The position numbers and the translations under genes were made by a program. Under the pieces are notes generated by a model that did not search any database, was not told where the DNA came from, and saw nothing but the letters and a program-made list of their open reading frames with translations. Shown piece by piece: positions 1-7,429 of a stretch of DNA of 18,826 bases (positions within the stretch are counted from its first letter, which is position 1; the number at the start of each line of letters is the position of its first letter). Source of the DNA: CAVYPR01 sp052145775 (GTDB lineage: Bacteria; Actinomycetota; Acidimicrobiia; Acidimicrobiales; RAAP-2); contig JBKQNY010000029.1 in NCBI GenBank assembly GCA_052145775.1, forward strand, positions 1 to 18,826. Reading direction: 5' to 3'.

Positions 1-93
1 CGGGGGCCCGGCGGAGAACACCGTTATCTTGGGTCCTCGGGTCTCCAGCCATCCGTCAGACCCACGGGAGTCGTTTGAGCCACGGGAGGTCCC

Positions 94-597
94 ATGAAGC
101 GACGTCCGCTGATCCACGAGGGAGTCCGCGCCGCCGGGCGGCCCCGCCGGGGGTTCGCCCGCGTCCTGAACGGGGCCGTGGCGTCGATCGGGCTGTGTGC
201 CGGCCTCGGCGTGGGGGCGGCCGGCGGGGCGTCGGGCGCCCCGGTGACCGGCGCACTGCGGGCCAGCACCGGCGCGGTGGCCTGCTACGGCTCGATGGCC
301 GGGATCGCGCTGAGCAAGCCGGTGGTCGGCATCGCGGCCACCCCTGACGACCAGGGCTACTGGCTGGTGGCCTCCGACGGCGGGATCTTCAGCTTCGGCG
401 ACGCCAAATTCTTCGGCTCCACCGGGGCCATCGCCCTCAACAAGCCCATCGTCGGCATGGCGCCCACCCCCGACGGCCAGGGCTACTGGCTGGTGGCCTC
501 CGACGGCGGGATCTTCAGCTTCGGCGACGCCACCTTCTACGGCTCGACCGGCGCCATGGCCCTGGCCAAGCCGATCGTGGGGATGGCCCCGACCTGA
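94..597 (+). CDS. Secreted repeat protein with GYWLVASDGG-type repeats
   Basis: 167 residues, ATG start with a GGGAGG ribosome site at 83-88. Residues 1-50 are basic then hydrophobic and Ala/Gly-rich, consistent with an exported protein. The rest is a tandem repeat of about 42 residues: each unit carries KPVVGIAATP or KPIVGMAPTP, then GYWLVASDGGIFSFGDA, then FFGSTGA or FYGSTGA. There are two full units and the start of a third; the stop codon falls right after KPIVGMAPT, in mid-unit. This repeat is common in long cell-surface proteins of Acidimicrobiia, usually attached to another domain or present in many copies. Here there is no catalytic or anchoring domain, so the gene may be a naturally short member or the remnant of a longer one. 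The role is unknown; a beta-propeller-like extracellular structure is plausible from the repeat length but is inference. Confidence 0.8.
   Translation: MKRRPLIHEGVRAAGRPRRGFARVLNGAVASIGLCAGLGVGAAGGASGAPVTGALRASTGAVACYGSMAGIALSKPVVGIAATPDDQGYWLVASDGGIFSFGDAKFFGSTGAIALNKPIVGMAPTPDGQGYWLVASDGGIFSFGDATFYGSTGAMALAKPIVGMAPT
351..532 (+). repeat. 126-bp tandem repeat inside the secreted repeat gene
   Basis: Positions 351-406 and 477-532 are identical over 56 bases, offset by exactly 126 bp (42 codons). The flanking parts of each unit are diverged. The third unit starts near 561 and is cut short by the stop codon. Confidence 0.9.
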
Positions 598-613
598 GGC
601 CCCACAGCCCGGG

Positions 614-1720
614 TCAGTCGGCGAACTGGGGGATGACCTGGGTCCCCATCAGCTCGATGGTCTCCATCACCGCCTCGTGGGGGATGCGGTAGGGGTTGAC
701 CAGGCAGAGCAGGAGGTCGATCCCGGCGTCCTCGTAACGACGGCACATCTCGACGCACTCGTCGGGCGTCCCGAGGACGCAGGCGTTGACGTCGACCAGG
801 TACTCCAGGCTGAGCAGGTCGAGCGAGCCGTCGTCGTCGATGGACTTCATGTCGGCGGCGTACGAGTACGTGCCCAACTCCTCGTTGCGCTCGGCCATCC
901 ACTCTGAGACCGTGGCGATCTGTCGGGCTCCGACCTTGGGGTACCACTCGAAGGACTCGCGGGCGAGCTCCATCGCCTTCTCCCGGCTGCTCGAGCACAG
1001 CGCCATGGTGAAGGTGGCCGCTTCGTTGTGGACGTAGGAGGCCAGGGGCTCGGTGCAGCCGGCGGCGGCGGCGCGGTAGACGTCGACCTTCTGCTTCACC
1101 TCCTCGGGCGAGACCCCGACGGCGAACGAGCACAGTCCGAGTCCCAACTCCCCCACCTGGCGGTGCCCGTCCACGCTGGTGGTGGCGCCCCACACCGGGG
1201 GGTGGGGCTTCTGCAGTGGCTTGGGCTGGACCCGGCGCCGCGGCATCTGCCAGAAGCGACCGGAGAACTCGTGCTCCTCCTCGGTCCAGCACCCCACCAC
1301 GTGCTCGATGGCCTCCTGCCACATGGCCCGGGTTTCTGCGGGGTCGATGCCGAACCCCTCGAGCTCGGCCCGGGTGGCGGAGCGGCCCGTGCCGAAGTCG
1401 ACCCGACCACCCGAGATGAGGTCGAGCACCGCCACCGACTCGGCGGTGCGGACCGGGTGGTTGTAAGGCTGGGGCATGAGTCGGACCCCGTAGCCGAGGC
1501 GCATGCGCTCGGTGAGGGCGGCAATGGCGCCGTAGAGGACCTCGGGGTTGGAGCAGTGCGAGTATTCGGCGAGGAAGTGGTGCTCCACCGTCCAGAAGGC
1601 GTGCCAGCCGAACCGCTCTCCGGCCACCGCCTGCTCGATCGTGTTGCGATAGGCGATCCGCTCGCTGTCGGCGTCCCAGGGCTTGGGCACGGGGATCTCG
1701 TAGAAGAGGGCGAACTTCAT
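614..1720 (-). CDS. LLM-class flavin-dependent oxidoreductase (luciferase-like)
   Basis: 368 residues from the ATG at 1720, preceded by an AAAGGA ribosome site; a longer frame to 1753 has no site and adds only MVASRRGERTT. The protein begins MKFALFYEIPVP, has the family EHHF motif at residues 46-49, and SGGRVDFGTGRS around residues 103-114, the usual core of bacterial luciferase-like monooxygenases. These are TIM-barrel enzymes that use reduced FMN or F420 to oxidise a small substrate. Residue 47 is a histidine inside the EHHF signature typical of the FMN-type subgroup. The substrate cannot be told from sequence. The gene converges on the repeat-protein gene with a 16-bp gap and diverges from the dehydrogenase gene at 1946, with which it might share a catabolic role (inference). 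Confidence 0.9.
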   Translation of the reverse strand: MKFALFYEIPVPKPWDADSERIAYRNTIEQAVAGERFGWHAFWTVEHHFLAEYSHCSNPEVLYGAIAALTERMRLGYGVRLMPQPYNHPVRTAESVAVLDLISGGRVDFGTGRSATRAELEGFGIDPAETRAMWQEAIEHVVGCWTEEEHEFSGRFWQMPRRRVQPKPLQKPHPPVWGATTSVDGHRQVGELGLGLCSFAVGVSPEEVKQKVDVYRAAAAGCTEPLASYVHNEAATFTMALCSSSREKAMELARESFEWYPKVGARQIATVSEWMAERNEELGTYSYAADMKSIDDDGSLDLLSLEYLVDVNACVLGTPDECVEMCRRYEDAGIDLLLCLVNPYRIPHEAVMETIELMGTQVIPQFAD

Positions 1721-1770
1721 GGTGGTCCTTTCCCCGCGGCGGCTGGCTACCACCGACGCGACGGCGGCCT

Positions 1771-1781
1771 CACCTTAGGTG
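1771..1781. promoter_or_regulatory. Small inverted repeat between divergent oxidoreductase genes
   Basis: CACCTTAGGTG, a perfect 5-1-5 inverted repeat, lies 51 bp upstream of the monooxygenase start and about 110 bp upstream of the dehydrogenase promoter. A short operator is possible, but at this length chance is not excluded. Confidence 0.2.
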
Positions 1782-1887
1782 GGCGTCGGCCCGCGGTACC
1801 GCTCCGATCTCCGTCGACGGCACGTTTCCCTGCACTTTCCCCGCGGCACCGAGGGCACTGGGCGGAGTCGTAGGGCCCAGCCCCCGG

Positions 1888-1916
1888 TTGACAAGGTGTG
1901 CCGCCGGGCCTAGACG
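1888..1916 (+). promoter_or_regulatory. Candidate sigma-70 promoter for the SDR gene
   Basis: An exact TTGACA (1888-1893) is followed after 17 bp by TAGACG (1911-1916). Initiation near 1923 would give a leader of about 23 nt, which contains the GAGGAG ribosome site at 1935-1940. The -35 is consensus; the -10 is only partial. Confidence 0.5.
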
Positions 1917-1945
1917 GATGAGCGGGCACGGGGCGAGGAGTGCGG

Positions 1946-2767
1946 ATGAACGGCTTGGCAGGCAGGTGTTTCATCGTCACCGGGGCCGCCTCGGGCATCG
2001 GGCAGGCGTGCGCCGCCCGCCTCCTCGACGAGGAGTCGGCGGTGCTTGGGGCGGACGTCGTCGGGATCGACGGGCCGCCCGCCGGCGATGGCCGGACCCT
2101 GAGGGGAGTGTGGTCATCGTGGGTGGCCGATGTCACCGACGAGGCATCGGTCCGGGACATGGTGACGGCGGCCGTCGCACTCGGGGGGCGGGTGGACGGC
2201 CTCGTCAACGCGGCCGGAGTGGCCGGGGGCGGGCCCGTCCACACGCTGGCCGCCGAGGAGTGGGGGCGGGTGATCGGGGTCAACCTGACCGGCACCTTCC
2301 TCACCGCCAAGCACGTGATCTCCCAGATGCTGACCCAACCGCCGCACGGGGGCGGACGGGGGGCGATCGTCACCGTGGCCAGCATCGAGGGGCTCGAGGG
2401 GACGGCCGGGGGCAGCTCCTACAGCGCGTCGAAGGGCGGCGTGGTCATCCTCACCAAGAACATGGCCATCGACTACGCCGGCATGGGCATCAGGGTCAAC
2501 GCGGTCTGCCCGGGCTTCATCGACACCCCGATGACCCAGGGGATCTTCGGGTTGCCGGGCATGGAGGCGGCCCGCCGGGGGGTCATCGCGGAGCACAAGC
2601 TTCGCCGCATGGGACGACCCGAGGAGATCGCCGGCGCAGCGGCGTTCCTGCTCTCCGACGACGCTTCCTTCATCACCGGGCACGCCCTTCCGGTCGACGG
2701 CGGCTACACGGCCGGCCGGGACCACGGCGTCACCGAACTGCTCGGCCTTACCGACCCCGGCACCTGA
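1946..2767 (+). CDS. SDR-family oxidoreductase (classical short-chain dehydrogenase)
   Basis: 273 residues from ATG 1946, with GAGGAG five bases upstream; the in-frame GTG at 1940 overlaps that ribosome site and is unlikely. Rossmann motif TGAASGIG at residues 12-19, NAAG at 88-91, structural Asn 113, catalytic Ser 146 (VTVAS), and Tyr 159/Lys 163 in YSASK. The ending ITGHALPVDGGYTA is the usual C-terminal substrate-loop signature. All residues of the Asn-Ser-Tyr-Lys tetrad are present, so it should be an active NAD(P)(H)-dependent alcohol/ketone oxidoreductase of the FabG-like classical type; substrate unknown. It is divergent from the flavin monooxygenase gene. Residues 40-57 are slightly longer than usual between the second beta strand and the DVTD motif. 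Confidence 0.92.
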   Translation: MNGLAGRCFIVTGAASGIGQACAARLLDEESAVLGADVVGIDGPPAGDGRTLRGVWSSWVADVTDEASVRDMVTAAVALGGRVDGLVNAAGVAGGGPVHTLAAEEWGRVIGVNLTGTFLTAKHVISQMLTQPPHGGGRGAIVTVASIEGLEGTAGGSSYSASKGGVVILTKNMAIDYAGMGIRVNAVCPGFIDTPMTQGIFGLPGMEAARRGVIAEHKLRRMGRPEEIAGAAAFLLSDDASFITGHALPVDGGYTAGRDHGVTELLGLTDPGT

Positions 2768-2869
2768 ACGTCATTGCACCGCGCGCGGTTCGTCACCCCC
2801 CCGCACCTCGTGATCGGATGCACTTGCGGAATCAGTCGCCGACCCCTGTTCGGCGGGGGCCGGCGTCTC

Positions 2870-2875
2870 TAGACT
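2870..2875 (+). promoter_or_regulatory. Possible -10 element upstream of the CBS gene
   Basis: TAGACT lies about 67 bp upstream of the CBS-domain start. No convincing -35 sits at 16-18 bp spacing, so this is only a weak promoter suggestion. Confidence 0.2.
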
Positions 2876-2941
2876 TTGTGTCGTGGCCGCCGTCTCGGAC
2901 AGAGAGCGGTCGGTCACCCCGACATGAAGGGGGGTACGCGG

Positions 2942-3373
2942 ATGCGTATCGCCGACATCCTGGCCCACAAGGGCTCGACCGTGGCAACGATCGGCCGTCA
3001 GGTGAGCGTGAGCGAGGCGGTGGCGGAGCTGGCCCGCCGGGGCATCGGGGCGCTGGTCGTCTCACCCGACGGGGCCCACATCGACGGCATCGTCTCCGAG
3101 CGGGACATCGTCCGCCGCCTCGACCGTCTCGGCGCCAGCCTGCTCGGATCGACCGTGGCGTCGATCATGTCGACCCCTGTCTTCACGTGCTCGCCAGACG
3201 ACACCCCGGAGTCGGTGATGACCACCATGACGAACCGGCGGGTCCGGCATATGCCGGTCATGGATGACGGCCGCCTCTGCGGCCTGGTGAGCATCGGCGA
3301 CGTCGTGAAGAGCCGGATCGAGGCACTCGAGGCCGACCACAGGGTCCTGGTCGAGTACATCACTGCCCGCTGA
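2942..3373 (+). CDS. CBS-domain pair protein
   Basis: 143 residues from ATG 2942, with a purine-rich AAGGGGGG eight to fifteen bases upstream; an in-frame ATG at 2924 would add MKGGTR but would swallow that site. Two CBS motifs form one Bateman module: residues about 1-65 (GIGALVV then GIVSERDIVRRL) and 70-125 (VASIMSTPV, RHMPVMDDGRLCGLVSIGDVVK). Stand-alone proteins of this size in Actinobacteria and Proteobacteria bind adenine nucleotides or NAD(H) and act as energy sensors or allosteric partners; the ligand here is not known. The 3' end overlaps the convergent kinase/ParB-like gene by 14 bp. The C-terminal helix SRIEALEADHRVLVEYITAR is the usual tail of this group. Confidence 0.92.
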   Translation: MRIADILAHKGSTVATIGRQVSVSEAVAELARRGIGALVVSPDGAHIDGIVSERDIVRRLDRLGASLLGSTVASIMSTPVFTCSPDDTPESVMTTMTNRRVRHMPVMDDGRLCGLVSIGDVVKSRIEALEADHRVLVEYITAR

Positions 3374-4178
3374 TCGCCGGGCCCTCCTCTGTCTCGAGCA
3401 CGGCCGGGACCAGCGTCAGGCCGAGCCGGCGGGCCGCCGCGAGCCCCCGCCACCCGTCCACCACGGTGAAGGTCGGGCGACGGTAGACGACGACGACGGG
3501 CTCTAGCCGCAGGAGGCCGTGACGACGCACGTCCTCGGCGAGCCGTGCCACCTCGTCCGCCTCCTCCGTGGCCGACGCACCCCCACCGTCGGCCCGCATG
3601 GGGTCCAGGAGGATGGAGGGGCCGGAATGGACGGGAGGACCGCCAAGACTGTCGAGCACCGCCTGGGCCACCTCGTCGGGGCCCGCCCGGGTGGTGTCCA
3701 CCACCAGGTCGTAGTTGGACAGGCGGAAGATGTCGACGCCGTAGATCGTTTGGAACCGGCGGCGTTCGCTGTCGGCCCGATCGGCGATGCGGGCCAGGGC
3801 CTCGGACATCGAGCCGTAGCGCTCCGCCCGTGCGCCCTCCCGGGCCAGCACCCTTGAGGCTGCGACCTCCGGGTCGACCACGAGATGGACCTTGACGGCG
3901 TCGGGCAGGAAGTGCCAGGCCAGCCGTGAGTCCACTACAAGCGGCTCGGCGAGCCGGGCGAGCGAGCGGAACACCGAGTCGATCTCCTCGTCGATCGTCG
4001 GGTCCGTCTCAGCGAGCCGGTTGAGCTCGAGAGTCGAGATGCCTCGCTGGGCGGCGATCTGCCGCTGGGCCTCGCCGGTGCTGACTCGCCGTGCACCGAG
4101 CGCGTTCACCAGGAGCCCGGCCACCGAGCTCTTGCCACTGCCCAAGTCGCCGCTCAGGGCGATGGTGGGGTACTCCAT
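3360..4178 (-). CDS. CMP-kinase-like P-loop domain fused to ParB-like domain
   Basis: 272 residues from ATG 4178, with GAGGGG ten bases upstream; a GTG at 4187 lies too close to that site. Residues 1-180 resemble archaeal-type cytidylate kinase: Walker A GDLGSGKSS at 10-18, VSTGEAQRQIAAQRG at 32-46 in the NMP-binding part, ETDPTIDEEID at 57-67, VVDSRLAWHF at 81-90, and YGVDIFRLSNYDLVVDTT at 146-163. Residues about 186-262 form a second domain ending in VVDGWRGLAAARRLG, which matches the ParB/sulfiredoxin-fold pattern of a GERR-like box, followed by a VPAVL strand. A small-molecule kinase is likely for the first part; the second may bind or hydrolyse nucleotide or may only be structural. Whether CMP is the substrate is open. 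I do not know of a characterised protein with this arrangement. Confidence 0.78.
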   Translation of the reverse strand: MEYPTIALSGDLGSGKSSVAGLLVNALGARRVSTGEAQRQIAAQRGISTLELNRLAETDPTIDEEIDSVFRSLARLAEPLVVDSRLAWHFLPDAVKVHLVVDPEVAASRVLAREGARAERYGSMSEALARIADRADSERRRFQTIYGVDIFRLSNYDLVVDTTRAGPDEVAQAVLDSLGGPPVHSGPSILLDPMRADGGGASATEEADEVARLAEDVRRHGLLRLEPVVVVYRRPTFTVVDGWRGLAAARRLGLTLVPAVLETEEGPAISGQ

Positions 4179-4240
4179 GCCGATCACGCCCCTCGTCCGC
4201 AGGGCTGATGTATAGCCGAGCCGGCGATACCCGTTGCGGC

Positions 4241-4261
4241 CCTGAGCGACTGCCGCTCAGG
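4241..4261. promoter_or_regulatory. 8-bp inverted repeat in the divergent kinase/SBP intergenic region
   Basis: CCTGAGCG, a 5-nt spacer ACTGC, then CGCTCAGG form a perfect inverted repeat. It ends 13 bp before the candidate -10 of the binding-protein gene and lies 63 bp upstream of the divergent kinase start, a good position for an operator. A small cruciform or RNA hairpin is the alternative. Confidence 0.4.
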
Positions 4262-4273
4262 CGGCGGCGGCAC

Positions 4274-4279
4274 TATCGT
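4274..4279 (+). promoter_or_regulatory. Candidate -10 element for a leaderless binding-protein transcript
   Basis: TATCGT fits the actinobacterial TANNNT pattern and ends 8 nt before the ATG at 4288. There is no ribosome site before that ATG, so initiation at or just before the start codon, giving a leaderless mRNA, fits best. No clear -35 is visible. Confidence 0.35.
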
Positions 4280-4287
4280 CGTGGCCG

Positions 4288-5718
4288 ATGCGGCGGCGGG
4301 GGCTCATAGGAGGAGTAGGGGCGCTCTTCCTGGCGGCAGTCTGCACGGGGGTCTTGCTGACCCCGGCCGGAGCCGCGCCCGCCCACTTGACGGCCCAGGC
4401 GCCGGTCCCGCCCGACCAGGCCAGCTTGAGCACCCGGGGCGTCACCGCCCACACCATCAACGTCGTGTTCCCCGTGGTCAACCTGCAGGCCCTCGCCGCG
4501 ACCCTCGGCTTCTCCGGTGACTACGAGTACAAGGAGCAGGCAAAGGCCATCAACCTGTTCGTGAACCAGATCAACAAGACGGGTGGGATCAACGGCCGGA
4601 CGATCAACCCGATCATCTCGTACTTCACACCCACCAACGAGAACGTCATGCGATCCCTCTGCAAGTCCTGGACCGAGGGAAGCCCGGCGGCCTTCGCCGT
4701 CCTCGACGGGGTCGGCACCTGGTCGGGCGACAACGAGCTGTGCGTGACCCAGGAGGGCCACACCCCGTTCATCGGACAGTGGACCACCGTGACCAACTGG
4801 ACGACCCAAGGCTCGCCCTACCTGTGGTGGACCGGGCCCGACGACGCCGCCATCCTGCAGGCGGTGGTGAACTGGGGCCTGGCCACAGGCCTCATCGGTC
4901 CCGCCAAGAAGCTGGGCATCGTCGCCGGCGACCGTGCAAGCGACAAGCTCGCCCTCAACGACTACCTCCTGCCTGACCTACAGCGTGCGGGGGTGAATCC
5001 GGTGGTGGTGTCGATCCCCTCCAGCCCCACAGAAGCCGCCACCACCGGGGCCGACGCCCCCCTGGTCGTCCAGAAGCTGAAGTCGGCGGGGGTCACCGCG
5101 GTCATCCCGCTGCTCCCCTTCAACGCCTTCTACCCCGTTTTGCAGGCACAGACAGAGCAGCAGTACTACCCGCACCTCCTGCTCTCGGACTACGAGTCCT
5201 CAATCCTTTCGGCGCTCGGCCTCATCCCCTCCCCGTACAACAAGGTCCTCAACGGCCAGGAGGGGATCACCACCGAGACCCTCGGGGGCATCGACGACAC
5301 ACGGCCGTACACACAGGGCGGCTACGACCCGGGCGTGCGCAGCTGCTGGACGGTCTGGCACAAGGCCTACCCGCAAGTCCCACCGGGGAACCTCAACTTC
5401 TACATCGAGGAGCAGGGACCGGTACAGGGATGGTGCCAGGAGATCCGCCTGTTCGCCGCGGCGGCCAAGGCAGCCGGACGGAACCTCAACCGGCGGACGT
5501 TCGTCGAAGCGCTCTCCAAGATCAAGAACTTCCCCGGCGGGTACTCCCCCGTCCTGAGCTACGGGCCGGACAAGTTCGCCGGGCCGACCGAGTACCGGGT
5601 GGTGCAACTCCACAACAACTCTCCGCCGTCGAGCGCGTGCAAGATGCCCAAGAACGGCATCCCGCAGGGCGTCTGCTGGATCGTCAAGCAGCAGTGGCAG
5701 AAGCTTCCCCCGCCATGA
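4288..5718 (+). CDS. Orphan ABC transporter substrate-binding protein (type I PBP fold)
   Basis: 476 residues. Residues 1-30 form an export signal: MRRR, a hydrophobic stretch from GLIGG to LLTP, and an AGAA cleavage site. The twin-arginine start might allow Tat export, and the Cys at 19 is not in a good lipobox. The mature part has the LivJ/amide-type layout of a type I periplasmic binding protein: TINVVFPV near 57-64, KAINLFVNQINKTGGINGR around 86-104, and an alternating second lobe with AAGRNLNRRTFVEAL near the C-terminus, a typical family helix. Ligands of this family include branched amino acids, amides and urea; the ligand here is unknown. No permease or ATPase gene lies nearby, so it must work with components coded elsewhere or serve as a sensor. 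Several cysteines (SLCKSW, NELCVT, RSCWTV, GWCQEI, SACKMP, GVCWIV) could form extracellular disulfides. Confidence 0.82.
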   Translation: MRRRGLIGGVGALFLAAVCTGVLLTPAGAAPAHLTAQAPVPPDQASLSTRGVTAHTINVVFPVVNLQALAATLGFSGDYEYKEQAKAINLFVNQINKTGGINGRTINPIISYFTPTNENVMRSLCKSWTEGSPAAFAVLDGVGTWSGDNELCVTQEGHTPFIGQWTTVTNWTTQGSPYLWWTGPDDAAILQAVVNWGLATGLIGPAKKLGIVAGDRASDKLALNDYLLPDLQRAGVNPVVVSIPSSPTEAATTGADAPLVVQKLKSAGVTAVIPLLPFNAFYPVLQAQTEQQYYPHLLLSDYESSILSALGLIPSPYNKVLNGQEGITTETLGGIDDTRPYTQGGYDPGVRSCWTVWHKAYPQVPPGNLNFYIEEQGPVQGWCQEIRLFAAAAKAAGRNLNRRTFVEALSKIKNFPGGYSPVLSYGPDKFAGPTEYRVVQLHNNSPPSSACKMPKNGIPQGVCWIVKQQWQKLPPP

Positions 5719-5815
5719 GCGGCGCGCCGACGAGGGTGGCGGGCGCCGCCGGGGGGCCGTCCCGTGGCCGATCCGTCGTCGGCGCCCGAGGAGCGCAACT
5801 CGGGCGGCGAATGCG

Positions 5816-7429
5816 TTGAACGACGAAGGGGGTGGCGGGGCCGGGCAGCCGTGGTGGGAGGCCGCTGTCCTCTACCAGGTCTATCCGCGCTCGTTCGCCG
5901 ACTCCGACGGGGACGGCAACGGGGACCTCCCGGGGATCCTGGACCATCTGGACCACCTCTCCTGGCTGGGGGTGGACGGCGTCTGGTTGAGCCCTGTCAC
6001 CCTCTCGCCCAACGCGGACTGGGGTTACGACGTCACGGACTTCTGCGCCGTGCAACCCGACCTCGGGACGTTGGACGACTTCGACCGGCTCGTCGCCGAG
6101 GCCGGCCGCCGGCGCATCCGCATCCTCATGGACCTGGTGCCGAACCACACCAGCGACCAGCATCCGTGGTTCCTCGACGCCCGGTCCTCGCGAACCGCCC
6201 GGCACCGGGACTGGTACCTGTGGGCCGATCCCAAGGGCGACGACTCCCCGCCCAACAACTGGGTCAGCAGCTTCGGCGGTCCGGCGTGGACGTTCGACGA
6301 GGCGACCGGGCAGTACTACATGCACAATCACCTGGCCGAGCAACCCGACCTCAACTGGTGGAACGAGGAGGTCCGCGAGGCCTTCGACGCGATCCTGCGG
6401 TTCTGGTTCGACCGGGGCGTGGCCGGCTTCCGTATCGACGTGTGTAACGGCATCATCAAGGACGCCGAGCTCCGGGACAACCCTCCGGCCACCGCCGATG
6501 ACGACTTCGAGTCACAGATGTTCGGCCAGCGATCGGTGTACAACGCCAACCGTCCGGAGGTCCACGAGGTGATCCGGCGCTGGCGACGCATCGCCGACAC
6601 CTACGATCCGCCTCGGATCCTGGTGGGCGAGACCCCGGTCCGCCTGGACCAGCTGGCCGCCTACTACGGCAATGGGAGCGACGAGCTCAATCTGGCCTTC
6701 AACTTCCCATTTATCGACGCGCCCCTCGAGGCGGACGCGATGAGCAAGATCGTCGACGAGATGGAGACGCGCCTCCCCCGGGGTGCCTGGCCGGCGTGGA
6801 CCGGCTCCAACCACGACCTGTCGCGCCTGGCCACCCGCTGGGCCAAGGACGACCCGCAGCGGGCCCGAGTTGCCCTCCTGCTGCTGCTGTGCCTGCGGGG
6901 GACGCCCGTCCTCTACCAGGGTGACGAGATCGGGTTGCCGAACCGGCCGGTGCCCCGCGAGGAGCTGCGGGACCCCCTCGGAGTCCGCTACTGGCCGTAC
7001 TACGAGGGACGTGACGCGATGCGAACGCCGATGCCGTGGCGCAACGCTCCCGGTGGCGGCTTCACCTCCCCCGGAGTCACGCCCTGGCTCCCGATGGGCG
7101 AGACGGCGGACTGCAACGTCGAAGATCAGCTCGGGGACCGCGACTCGGTGCTCCATCTCGTACGCGACCTGGTCGACCTGAGACGGCGGACCGCTGACCT
7201 GCGCGGTGGCGACTACCGGCCCCTGGCACGCGAGGGCGGCCTGTGGGCATGGCGCCGCGGTACGTCCCATGTGATTGCCGTGAACCTTGCCGACGGTCCG
7301 GCCACGCTCGGAGGCGTGACCGGACGGATCCTGGCCGACACCGAGCGAGGGCGCGAAGGCCAACCGGTGGCAGGCGACCTCGCCCTTACCAGCTGGGAAG
7401 GCACCGTGGTGGCACTGGGAGCGACATAG
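5816..7429 (+). CDS. GH13 alpha-glucosidase (alpha-amylase family)
   Basis: 537 residues. The only start before the conserved PWWEAAVLYQVYPRSF is a TTG at 5816 with a poor ribosome site; the ATG at 5811 is out of frame and is followed within two codons by a stop. All GH13 hallmarks are present: metal-binding loop DSDGDGNGDL at 29-38, region I DLVPNH at 106-111, region II GFRIDV with nucleophile Asp 208, region III VGE with acid/base Glu 272, and region IV NHD with Asp 334. TPMPW at 404-408 and the C-terminal beta domain match oligo-1,6-glucosidase and alpha-glucosidase relatives. No signal peptide, so it should act in the cytoplasm on short alpha-glucosides such as maltose, isomaltose or trehalose breakdown products. 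It follows the binding protein by 97 bp and may be cotranscribed. Confidence 0.9.
   Translation: MNDEGGGGAGQPWWEAAVLYQVYPRSFADSDGDGNGDLPGILDHLDHLSWLGVDGVWLSPVTLSPNADWGYDVTDFCAVQPDLGTLDDFDRLVAEAGRRRIRILMDLVPNHTSDQHPWFLDARSSRTARHRDWYLWADPKGDDSPPNNWVSSFGGPAWTFDEATGQYYMHNHLAEQPDLNWWNEEVREAFDAILRFWFDRGVAGFRIDVCNGIIKDAELRDNPPATADDDFESQMFGQRSVYNANRPEVHEVIRRWRRIADTYDPPRILVGETPVRLDQLAAYYGNGSDELNLAFNFPFIDAPLEADAMSKIVDEMETRLPRGAWPAWTGSNHDLSRLATRWAKDDPQRARVALLLLLCLRGTPVLYQGDEIGLPNRPVPREELRDPLGVRYWPYYEGRDAMRTPMPWRNAPGGGFTSPGVTPWLPMGETADCNVEDQLGDRDSVLHLVRDLVDLRRRTADLRGGDYRPLAREGGLWAWRRGTSHVIAVNLADGPATLGGVTGRILADTERGREGQPVAGDLALTSWEGTVVALGAT

Noticed and set aside
1771..1790. Iron-box (DtxR/IdeR) site suggested by TTAGGT
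   Set aside because: Only the central 11 bp are symmetric; the 19-bp iron-box pattern is not present.
1888..3267. A 459-codon open frame over the dehydrogenase and CBS genes
   Set aside because: It is an alternative frame of two well-recognised genes with low-complexity translation.
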